NCBI GenBank assembly: GCA_047618185.1
Contig: JBLHKZ010000329.1
Coordinates: forward strand, 1-5,915
Reading direction: 5' to 3'
DNA from: JAYPEY01 sp047618185
GTDB taxonomy: Bacteria > Verrucomicrobiota > Verrucomicrobiia > Limisphaerales > JAYPEY01
Length of the DNA: 5,915 bases
Shown: piece by piece, positions 1-5,915 of the stretch
Numbering within the stretch: the first letter of the stretch is position 1
Layout of the letters: every line of letters begins with the position of its first letter
Position numbers and translations under genes: made by a program
Notes under the pieces: model-generated
The model's input: the letters and a program-made list of their open reading frames with translations, nothing else
Database searches by the model: none
Told to the model about the DNA's origin: nothing

Positions 1-38
1 ACGGCGGCGGTCAAAAGGAGGGAAATTGTTTTCTTCAT
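1..38 (-). CDS. 5' end of a probable secreted protein (partial)
   Basis: An ATG at 38 opens a frame that runs off the left edge and reads MKKTISLLLTAAV (the last codon is incomplete). A short lysine-rich start followed by a hydrophobic run is the classic beginning of a Sec or lipoprotein signal peptide, so the product is probably exported; nothing more can be said of its function. It is co-directional with the three genes upstream but separated from the aminopeptidase stop by 139 bases, and has a possible promoter and operator of its own (87-116 and 69-91). No good Shine-Dalgarno sequence is seen just upstream of the ATG, so the start rests on the signal-like N-terminus alone. Confidence 0.55.
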   Translation of the reverse strand, partial: MKKTISLLLTAA

Positions 39-68
39 GATGTGCGCGCAGGGTTTCTCAGTTCGTTG

Positions 69-91
69 TTAATCTCAGGAGCCGAGATTAA
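69..91. repeat. Perfect 8-bp inverted repeat, possible operator
   Basis: The arms TTAATCTC (69-76) and GAGATTAA (84-91) are exact reverse complements separated by 7 bases. The dyad lies about 30 bases before the start codon of the gene beginning at 38 and overlaps the candidate -10 element at 87-92. There is no T-run on either side, so it does not look like an intrinsic terminator. It could bind a dimeric regulator over the transcription start, or form a hairpin in the 5' leader. The repeat is seen directly; the operator role is inference. Confidence 0.5.
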
Positions 92-116
92 AGCGTCCGA
101 AGGAATCCAACGCCAA
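87..116 (-). promoter_or_regulatory. Possible sigma-70-like promoter for the gene starting at 38
   Basis: On the minus strand TTGGCG (111-116) and TTTAAT (87-92) are separated by 18 bases. They match the bacterial housekeeping consensus at 4 of 6 and 5 of 6 positions. Transcription would begin near 80, giving a leader of about 40 bases before the ATG at 38. Its position in the only sizeable non-coding gap supports it. Promoter consensus in this phylum is poorly known and such matches arise by chance, so this is tentative. Confidence 0.3.
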
Positions 117-177
117 GGTTTTATTTGTTTTTCACCGCCAGCCGAAGGCCCATGAAGGACGCGGTGGAACGCGATCC

Positions 178-1263
178 CTACCGGAGCAACCCCTCCAATT
201 CCGCCGTCCGCTCCTTCTTCTTCATTCGCTTGAGGCGTTTCACTTCGCGATAGAACGCATCCAGATCGCCGTTGGTCCGTCGAATCAATTCCCGGAAGGC
301 CGGGACCAGGCTGTAGTAGGTGTCGATCGTGTTCAGCTGCGCATTATTGATCGGCAACGCGATCCAGCGATCGTAGCCGTCATAGCCTCCCCATTGACCA
401 TCCCGCACGGTCCGGTAATCCGTCCGCAACTGTTCGACGATCGCGCTCTTCCGCGCTCGCGCCTGTTCCTCCGCGGCTTCGTCCATTTCCTCTTCGTCGA
501 TCGAATCATAGAGCGCTTCCAGACGATCTCGCGCCGTGATCACAAGCGATACAAATTGCGTTTCCCGCTCGAACGCGACTCGTCGCCGCTCGATCGCATC
601 CGGCTCGCCGCGCGCAATCAGCCAGCGGCGCAAACCTTCCTGGGCAACGGCGGTGGCATAGGCCTCGTTGAAATCAGTGTCGCCGCGCACGAAGATTTTC
701 TGGTGAGCGAGTTCGTGGAAAATCAATTCGGCAAGGGCATCGTCGCGGCGGCCGATGAAGGAACTCAGCACCGGATCATTGAACCAGCCAAGCGTGGAAT
801 AGGCCTCCACTCCGCCCACAAAGACATCATAGCCATCTTGTTTCTGCCGGGCGCCAAAAGCGCGCGCCCGGCTCTCATCGAAGTAGCCGCGATAGGTCAA
901 CGTTCCCAAAAAGGGATACCACCACCCGATTGAATCCATGGAAAACTCCGGCGACGCCGAGACATTCCAAACGACGAAGCGTCGATCCAGCTCCACATAA
1001 TCCAGATAATGCTTACCCGGTTTCAGCCCCAACTCCTTTTCCGCGAATTTACGCAACTCGAGTATCAGACTGAGCTTGCGGCTTACATCCGGTTCCACAA
1101 CGGACGCCTCGATCGTTTCGTCGATGGACTGTCGATCGGCAAGAATTCGAAAATGCCCTCGCGCCGCCTGGCGGTAGTAGCCCGCCGTCTTGCAGCCGCT
1201 CCCGAGCGCCATCAACACGACAATAAGCGCGAACAACCAGCTCCTGTTTACTCGGGCCTCCAT
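178..1263 (-). CDS. Predicted zinc aminopeptidase, lipoprotein (PF10023/COG4324-like)
   Basis: A 361-residue protein recognised as the predicted aminopeptidase family Aminopep (DUF2265). It should remove N-terminal residues from peptides at the envelope; its substrate is unknown. The N-terminus has Arg4 and Arg7, a hydrophobic stretch, and the lipobox-like LGSGC with Cys24 as the lipidation site. Mature-protein landmarks are YSTLGWFNDP (155-164), the zinc-binding HELAH (183-187; bases 703-717) and, 13 residues on, Glu200 in NEAYAT, a likely third zinc ligand as in gluzincins. The C-terminal part keeps the NNAQL block (from 306) and ends in a Lys/Arg-rich helix. The frame is open further up to a TTG at 1305, but I chose the ATG at 1263: it puts the lipoprotein signal at the N-terminus and avoids overlap with the DUF1501 gene, which ends 19 bases upstream. 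The Shine-Dalgarno is weak (G-rich, GGCGGAC). Co-transcription with the upstream pair is likely. Family call strong, peptidase activity inferred. Confidence 0.88.
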   Translation of the reverse strand: MEARVNRSWLFALIVVLMALGSGCKTAGYYRQAARGHFRILADRQSIDETIEASVVEPDVSRKLSLILELRKFAEKELGLKPGKHYLDYVELDRRFVVWNVSASPEFSMDSIGWWYPFLGTLTYRGYFDESRARAFGARQKQDGYDVFVGGVEAYSTLGWFNDPVLSSFIGRRDDALAELIFHELAHQKIFVRGDTDFNEAYATAVAQEGLRRWLIARGEPDAIERRRVAFERETQFVSLVITARDRLEALYDSIDEEEMDEAAEEQARARKSAIVEQLRTDYRTVRDGQWGGYDGYDRWIALPINNAQLNTIDTYYSLVPAFRELIRRTNGDLDAFYREVKRLKRMKKKERTAELEGLLR

Positions 1264-1282
1264 GAAGTCTGTCCGCCCGCCC

Positions 1283-2746
1283 TCAGGCCATGACCGGCTT
1301 AACAAGATGGGCTTCCTCGACGCCTGTCAGCCGCTGATCCAGTCCCTGAAAACGATAGGAAAGCCGTTCGTGATCGATGCCCAGACGATCGAGAATCGTC
1401 GCGTTGAAATCGCGAACATGCACCGGATCCTTGACGACGTTGTAGGAAAAATCATCGGTCTCGCCATGCACGACGCCGCCCTTGATGCCGCCCCCTGCCA
1501 TCCACAACGAGAAACAGCGCGGATGATGGTCGCGACCGTAGTTTTCCTTCGTGAGTTTGCCCTGGCAGTAGATCGTCCGGCCAAACTCACCGCCCCACAC
1601 CACCAACGTATCGTCCAGCATGCCACGCTGCTTCAGGTCCTGGATTAACGCGTAGGCGGGTTGGTCGATGTCGCGACATTGATTGGGCAGGTCGTTGGGC
1701 ACGCTTCCATGCTGGTCCCAGCCGCGATGAAAAATCTGCACAAAGCGCACGTCGCGCTCGACCATTCGCCGCGCCAGCAAACAATGAGAGGCAAAGGTCC
1801 CGGGGGTGTTCACGTCGGGTCCGTACATATCGAGCACGGCCTTCGATTCGCCGGAAACGTCAGTCAATTCAGGCACGGAAGATTGCATGCGAAACGCCAT
1901 TTCGTACTGCGCGATGCGCGCCTGCGTCTCCGGATCGCCGACCTCATCAAACTGACGTTGATTCATGCGCCCCAACGAATCCAGCATCCGCCTGCGAGTC
2001 GCAGCGCTCACGCCGTCGGGATTCGAAAGAAACAGCACGGGGTCCCCTTTCGAGCGAAGCCTGACTCCCTGGTGCTTCGAGGGAAGAAATCCATTTCCCC
2101 ACAATCGATTGTAAAGCGCCTGCGCCTCCTTGCGGCCGGTCCACGTGCTCGTGAGCACCACGAATGCAGGCAGGTTTCGATTCACGCTGCCCAGTCCGTA
2201 GCTCAACCACGAGCCCAGGCTGGCCTTGCCCGGCAATTGACTTCCGGTCGTGAAGAACGTGATCGCGGGATCGTGATTAATCGCCTCGGTGTGCAGTGAG
2301 CGAATAACCGCAATGTCGTCGGCCATCTTCGCGGTGTTTGGCAGCAACTCGCTGAACCACGCTCCGTTCTGGCCATGCTGGGAAAACTCGAACTTCGAAG
2401 GCGCGATCGGAAATCGTTTTTGCCGCGACGTCATCGTGGTCAGCCGCTGGCCCTGGCGAACCGAATCCGGCAGATCCTTGTCGAACCACTCGCCCATCTT
2501 CGGCTTGTAATCGAGCATGTCCATCTGGCACGGCGCGCCCGCCATGAAGAGGTAAATGGCGCGTTTGGCTTTGGGCGCGAAGTGCGGGAGTTCAGGCAGC
2601 CCTCCCGTGGCGCTGTCGACGCCCTCGGCGCGCGTCGACGATTCGCCCAACAAGGACGCCAGCGCCGGAGCGCCAAGTCCCAACGCGCCTTGCTTGAAGA
2701 AATGCCGTCGGGTGAGGCAACTGATTCGCTCTTTAGTCAGGTCCAT
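1283..2746 (-). CDS. DUF1501 family protein, Tat-exported, alkaline-phosphatase/sulfatase-like fold
   Basis: A 487-residue complete protein, normal length for DUF1501. The N-terminus carries a twin-arginine signal, TRRHFFKQG (12-20), followed by a hydrophobic span (about 21-33) and a possible cleavage site after Ala40, so it should be exported folded. Family landmarks follow: LFMAGAPCQMD (66-76), LHTEAINHDP (151-160), WDQHG (343-347), WGGEFGRT (384-391), GRDHHP (404-409) and AGGGIKGG (417-424). The His/Asp-rich motifs are placed like metal ligands of the alkaline phosphatase superfamily, to which DUF1501 is related; a hydrolytic role on phosphate or sulfate esters is plausible but unproven. 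The motif normally written GGPSQ reads APCQ here, with Cys73 at the usual serine. The ATG at 2746 lies 3 bases after the PSD1 stop and is preceded by AAAGGA at good spacing, which fixes the start and suggests translational coupling. It is the standard genomic partner of PSD1 proteins. Confidence 0.93.
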   Translation of the reverse strand: MDLTKERISCLTRRHFFKQGALGLGAPALASLLGESSTRAEGVDSATGGLPELPHFAPKAKRAIYLFMAGAPCQMDMLDYKPKMGEWFDKDLPDSVRQGQRLTTMTSRQKRFPIAPSKFEFSQHGQNGAWFSELLPNTAKMADDIAVIRSLHTEAINHDPAITFFTTGSQLPGKASLGSWLSYGLGSVNRNLPAFVVLTSTWTGRKEAQALYNRLWGNGFLPSKHQGVRLRSKGDPVLFLSNPDGVSAATRRRMLDSLGRMNQRQFDEVGDPETQARIAQYEMAFRMQSSVPELTDVSGESKAVLDMYGPDVNTPGTFASHCLLARRMVERDVRFVQIFHRGWDQHGSVPNDLPNQCRDIDQPAYALIQDLKQRGMLDDTLVVWGGEFGRTIYCQGKLTKENYGRDHHPRCFSLWMAGGGIKGGVVHGETDDFSYNVVKDPVHVRDFNATILDRLGIDHERLSYRFQGLDQRLTGVEEAHLVKPVMA

Positions 2747-2749
2747 CGC

Positions 2750-5700
2750 TTATCCTTTCGTAATCACTTCGTCCAAATTCAGAATCAGATTCGCCACCAT
2801 CGTCCATGCCGCCAGTTCCGCGGTCGGAATCGATGCATCCGCCGAGGTCGCTCCGCCCTTGAGCAAAGCCTTCGCAGCGGCGGGATTCTTTTGAAACTCC
2901 GCCAAATGGTCGCGATAAACCGCGAGTAACTCTTTCAATTCACCCTCATTCGCGCCTCTAATAGCAGCCTGCCGAAACAGGAACGCCGCTCGAGTTCCGG
3001 CAGTCTTGCCGCCTTCATGCCAGGCGCGTTGCGCCAGGCCACGAGCAGCCTCGACATACTGCGGCTCGTTCAACAACAGCAGGGCCTGCATGGGAGTGTT
3101 CGTGCGCTCGCGCTGAACCGTGCAGGATTCACGCGACGGCGCGTCAAAGGCCGTCATTTGCGGCGGCGGCGAAGTGCGTTTCCAAAAGGTATAAACGCTG
3201 CGTCGATAGATCTTGTCGCCCTCGTCCGGATAAAACTGAACCGTGTTCGAACCCGAATAACCGACGGCATGCCACAGGCCGTCCGGTTGCGGCGGACGCA
3301 CGCTGGGACCGCCGAGCGTGCGGGTCATCAAGCCGCCCAGCGCCAACGCCTGATCGCGCAACATTTCCGCGTCCAACCGAAATCTCGGACCGCGCGCCAG
3401 CATCCGATTCTGAGGATCGCTCTTCGCCATTCCCGCCGAAAGCGACGAGCTCTGCCGATAGGTCGCCGACATCACCAACTGCTTCATCAGACGTTTCACA
3501 TCCCAGCCATTCTCGCGGAAATCGACCGCCAGCCAATCCAGCAAGCCCGGATGCGATGGCAACTCGCCCTGGCTTCCAAAATCCCCCGAAGTCTTCACCA
3601 GGCCATACCCAAACGCCTGCTGCCAGAATCGATTCACGGCGACTCGCGCGGTCAATGGATGTTTCGAATCCAACAGCCACTTCGCCAGCCCCAGTCGGTC
3701 GTTCGGGAGCCCCTCGGCCATCGGCGGCAAGGCGGACGGTGTGCGGCGGCCAATCTTCTCGCCCTTCTGGTCGTAGTTCCCGCGGATCAGCATGAAGGCC
3801 TCTCGCGGCTCCTTGCGCTCCCGATAAATCAACGTCGTCGGCATGGCGCGCTCCACGTCAGACAGCGCCTTTTGCGCCGCGAACAACTTTCCGCGTTGTA
3901 CGGCCATATCCCGATTTCTCGTCACATGATGGCGGAAGTAAACACGAATCCGGTCCGCCTGTTCCGGCGTTCGTTTCTCCTTGGAAATCGCCGCGATCTT
4001 CGAGACGTCGTCCGGCGCGACGAGGTGAGGCGACTCCATGCGGAAATAGAAACCCGCGTCGCCTCGCCAGTTGATCAACTTAAGCATCAGGTCGTTGTCC
4101 CCCTCCTTGAGGCTGATTTCGGTTTTATCCTGATTCGCCGCGACCTCCCGCGCCTCGTTCTTGCCGAGGACTTGCTTGTTGTTCACAAAGACCTTGATCG
4201 CATCGCTGCTGCCCGTGTGAATAGTCACTTTCTGAGCGACCGAGGAATAGATTTTCCGATAGATGTAGGCCGCGCTTTCCGTGCCGGGCAGGTCGCCGTG
4301 AATGACCCCATCCGTCCACTCAGGGTGGTGGACCCAGCGCAGAGTTTCGCCGTTGTCGCTAAACTTCTGCTCGGCTTTGAACGGCTTTCCCTCGGGGCCA
4401 AACTTCCCATTAAAGCTGCGCTTACCGTAGGACGCCGACGTGAACGTCCCGACGGAATACCAGTCACCCAGTTCAATCCGTGTTTCCACCGCCGGCGGCG
4501 CAACGGTCTGCGACACAGCCAAACGCACGCGGCCAAAGTGATGCTGGGAAAACTTCGTCTGAAAATCCAATCGACAATGCAGCTCCGCACCGTCGGGAAA
4601 CCCAAAGGATTTTGCGGCAACGAAGACAGCTTCGCAATTCTCCCTGCGGCTATGGCCTTCGACTGCCCACCCGGTGTCCTGTTTGCCGTCGATCGCGTTC
4701 ACTATCCGAAAATCGCCGTCCTTCTGCTCGTGCTCCGCGGTCGCGCGTTTGAATACAATCTTCTCCTTCTTGTCAGGCTGTCCAATCGGTGAAATCTCAG
4801 CCACGAACTCGGTAAGAACTGCGTTGCCATTATTGCTGCGAGCAAGACTCTTGGCGGTGTGGGATTCGTGAGTCAGCGCCTCCAACCGAATGGTCGTGAA
4901 TTTCCCACCTTTCAGCTTTCCAACGATCTCGAGCGTCTCCTTGACTGGATTGGAGCCCGACGCCAACACCGATTTGTCCTTTAGTTTCTTCAGTGTCGCG
5001 CCGCCCGCGGAGGTAAAGGTCGAGGGATCGACGACTTGCCAATCCGCCTTCACTGGTTTCACGCGCTGCGTCAGGGTTTCCTCCCAGACCCGCTGAGCGG
5101 CGTCGATCCGACTCGTCGCCCCGGCCAGGTCCTTCCTGATCTCGGCGACTTCCTTTTTCCAATGAACCAAATCATGTTTCTGCAACTCGGTCGGAACTTT
5201 GAGAATGGGCAGGTGATCCTTTCGATTCCCGTCCAATGCGCTTCCGTCGATGCTGTTGAAGTAGGCAAACATCGAATAAAAATCCTTCATCGTCAGCGGA
5301 TCGAACTTGTGGTCGTGGCAAACTGCGCACCCCAGTGTCAGCCCCATGAACACCACGCCGGTCGTCTCGACGCGATCCACGACATTGCGCACATAAACCT
5401 CCTCCTTAATCGAACCGCCCTCGCCGGTGGTGATGTTGCAACGGTTGTAACCGCTGGCAACCAACTGATCGACGCTCGGCTTCGGCAGCAAGTCTCCCGC
5501 GAGTTGCTCGGTGGTGAACACGTCAAACGGTTTGTTTTCGTTGAAGGCGCGAATCACCCAGTCGCGGTAGGGCCACATTTCACGGTAGTTGTCGAGGTGC
5601 AGGCCGTGGGTGTCGCCATAGCGAACGATATCCAGCCAGAAACGCCCCATGTGCTCGCCGTAAGCCTGCGAGCTGAGCAGCCGATCAATCATCCGTTCGT

Positions 5701-5915
5701 AGGCGTTTGGCGAGGCGTCGTTCACAAACGCGTTGACCTCGTCCCGCGTGGGCGGCAGCCCCGTCAGGTCAAAGGTCGCGCGACGAACCAAGGATTCACG
5801 ACTCGCCTCGGCGGATTGCGCAAGGCCGTCGGATTCGTTCCGGGCGGCGATAAAATAATCGATCTCATTCCGCGCCCAGTCGGTTTGCTTGATCGAGGGA
5901 AGGATCGGCTTTGAC
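2750..5915 (-). CDS. PSD1 family protein (DUF1549 + DUF1553), N-terminus beyond window
   Basis: At least 1054 codons are visible; the frame is open to the right edge, so the gene is 5'-truncated. A TTG at 5791 lies inside the DUF1549 domain and is not the start: the 41 codons before it read as family sequence (KQTDWARNEIDYF). Numbering from the first full codon: DUF1549 (PSCyt2) spans about 10-245, with RRATFDLTGLPPT (44-56), the HMGRFWLDIVRYGDTHG block (88-104) and GCAVCHDHKFDP (195-206), which contains a CxxCH haem-c-type motif at bases 5315-5329. A charged helical linker (246-286) leads to two beta-rich regions (about 291-471 and 481-631) resembling galactose-binding or PA14-like sandwiches. 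DUF1553 (PSD1) occupies about 731 to the end, with ARVAVNRFW, GDFGSQGELPSHP, RTNTPMQALLLLNEP and the terminal AAWTMVANLILNLDEV. Family members usually begin with a signal peptide and a cytochrome-c-like PSCyt1 domain, expected just outside the window. Probably periplasmic; biochemical function unknown. First gene visible of a tight cluster with DUF1501. Confidence 0.93.
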   Translation of the reverse strand, partial: SKPILPSIKQTDWARNEIDYFIAARNESDGLAQSAEASRESLVRRATFDLTGLPPTRDEVNAFVNDASPNAYERMIDRLLSSQAYGEHMGRFWLDIVRYGDTHGLHLDNYREMWPYRDWVIRAFNENKPFDVFTTEQLAGDLLPKPSVDQLVASGYNRCNITTGEGGSIKEEVYVRNVVDRVETTGVVFMGLTLGCAVCHDHKFDPLTMKDFYSMFAYFNSIDGSALDGNRKDHLPILKVPTELQKHDLVHWKKEVAEIRKDLAGATSRIDAAQRVWEETLTQRVKPVKADWQVVDPSTFTSAGGATLKKLKDKSVLASGSNPVKETLEIVGKLKGGKFTTIRLEALTHESHTAKSLARSNNGNAVLTEFVAEISPIGQPDKKEKIVFKRATAEHEQKDGDFRIVNAIDGKQDTGWAVEGHSRRENCEAVFVAAKSFGFPDGAELHCRLDFQTKFSQHHFGRVRLAVSQTVAPPAVETRIELGDWYSVGTFTSASYGKRSFNGKFGPEGKPFKAEQKFSDNGETLRWVHHPEWTDGVIHGDLPGTESAAYIYRKIYSSVAQKVTIHTGSSDAIKVFVNNKQVLGKNEAREVAANQDKTEISLKEGDNDLMLKLINWRGDAGFYFRMESPHLVAPDDVSKIAAISKEKRTPEQADRIRVYFRHHVTRNRDMAVQRGKLFAAQKALSDVERAMPTTLIYRERKEPREAFMLIRGNYDQKGEKIGRRTPSALPPMAEGLPNDRLGLAKWLLDSKHPLTARVAVNRFWQQAFGYGLVKTSGDFGSQGELPSHPGLLDWLAVDFRENGWDVKRLMKQLVMSATYRQSSSLSAGMAKSDPQNRMLARGPRFRLDAEMLRDQALALGGLMTRTLGGPSVRPPQPDGLWHAVGYSGSNTVQFYPDEGDKIYRRSVYTFWKRTSPPPQMTAFDAPSRESCTVQRERTNTPMQALLLLNEPQYVEAARGLAQRAWHEGGKTAGTRAAFLFRQAAIRGANEGELKELLAVYRDHLAEFQKNPAAAKALLKGGATSADASIPTAELAAWTMVANLILNLDEVITKG
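2753..2758 (-). promoter_or_regulatory. Ribosome binding site of the DUF1501 gene, inside the PSD1 gene end
   Basis: AAAGGA on the minus strand ends 6 bases before the ATG at 2746. It overlaps the final Lys-Gly codons of the PSD1 gene, and the PSD1 stop TAA (2750-2752) falls between it and the start. Terminating ribosomes would be delivered almost onto the next start, which fits coupled translation of the two proteins. Confidence 0.7.

Noticed and set aside
132..167. Possible intrinsic terminator after the aminopeptidase gene
   Set aside because: CACCGC/GCGGTG arms (161-166 and 133-138) enclose a small GGCC-TTC-GGCT hairpin, but in the minus-strand transcript the following bases are A-rich, not U-rich, and the outer stem is only 6 bp around a long loop.
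1264..1305. Upstream TTG (1305) as the aminopeptidase start
   Set aside because: It would add 14 residues before the lipoprotein signal and overlap the DUF1501 gene by 23 bases; the ATG at 1263 gives a normal signal peptide.
3017..4792. Long open frame on the plus strand (591 codons) opposite the PSD1 gene
   Set aside because: It is Arg/His/Leu-rich with no recognisable domain, lies wholly antisense to a well-supported family protein, and is what GC-rich codon bias yields on the opposite strand.
5789..5791. TTG as the start of the PSD1 protein
   Set aside because: The frame continues upstream to the window edge with typical family sequence, and the TTG falls within the conserved DUF1549 opening motif.
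5036..5914. Plus-strand open frame of 292 codons at the right edge
   Set aside because: Antisense to the conserved DUF1549 domain, with no motif or credible start; treated as a shadow frame, as are the plus-strand frames at 394-933, 1190-1648, 1661-2299 and 2375-2929.
1..5915. CRISPR array, tRNA/rRNA, insertion sequence, defence or phage genes
   Set aside because: No regularly spaced repeats, no cloverleaf-like sequence, no transposase motifs and no terminal inverted repeats were seen; the window is almost entirely filled by four same-strand genes.

Overview
The window looks like a piece of a GC-rich Verrucomicrobiota or Planctomycetota chromosome. The reason is the adjacent pair of a DUF1549/DUF1553 ('PSD1', planctomycete-cytochrome family) protein and a DUF1501 protein, an arrangement multiplied in these phyla and rare elsewhere. 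I lean towards Verrucomicrobiota (Pedosphaera/Limisphaera-like) from the flavour of the proteins, but this is inference.

All genes read on the minus strand, so transcription runs from the right edge to the left. From 5915 to 2750 lies a very large PSD1 protein whose N-terminus is cut off by the window edge; the reading frame is open to the last base. Three bases later comes a DUF1501 protein (2746-1283) with a twin-arginine signal, whose ribosome binding site sits inside the last codons of the PSD1 gene. Nineteen bases further is a predicted zinc aminopeptidase lipoprotein (1263-178; PF10023/COG4324 type, HELAH motif). The three are packed tightly enough to be one transcription unit. After a 139-base gap, a fourth gene begins at 38 and leaves the window after 12 complete codons; those codons look like the start of a secretion signal.

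All the visible proteins appear to be exported: PSD1 (expected from the family and from a CxxCH haem-c-like motif), DUF1501 (Tat), aminopeptidase (lipoprotein), and the fourth gene (Sec-like start). The window therefore encodes an envelope or periplasmic module. The biochemical role of PSD1/DUF1501 pairs is not established. Two beta-rich, ligand-binding-like regions inserted in the PSD1 protein fit an extracellular polymer as target, but that is inference.

The only non-coding stretch of any size (39-177) holds a possible promoter for the fourth gene, a perfect 8-bp inverted repeat overlapping its -10 element, and a short in-frame open tail after the aminopeptidase stop codon. I see no tRNA, rRNA, CRISPR array, insertion sequence or convincing intrinsic terminator.
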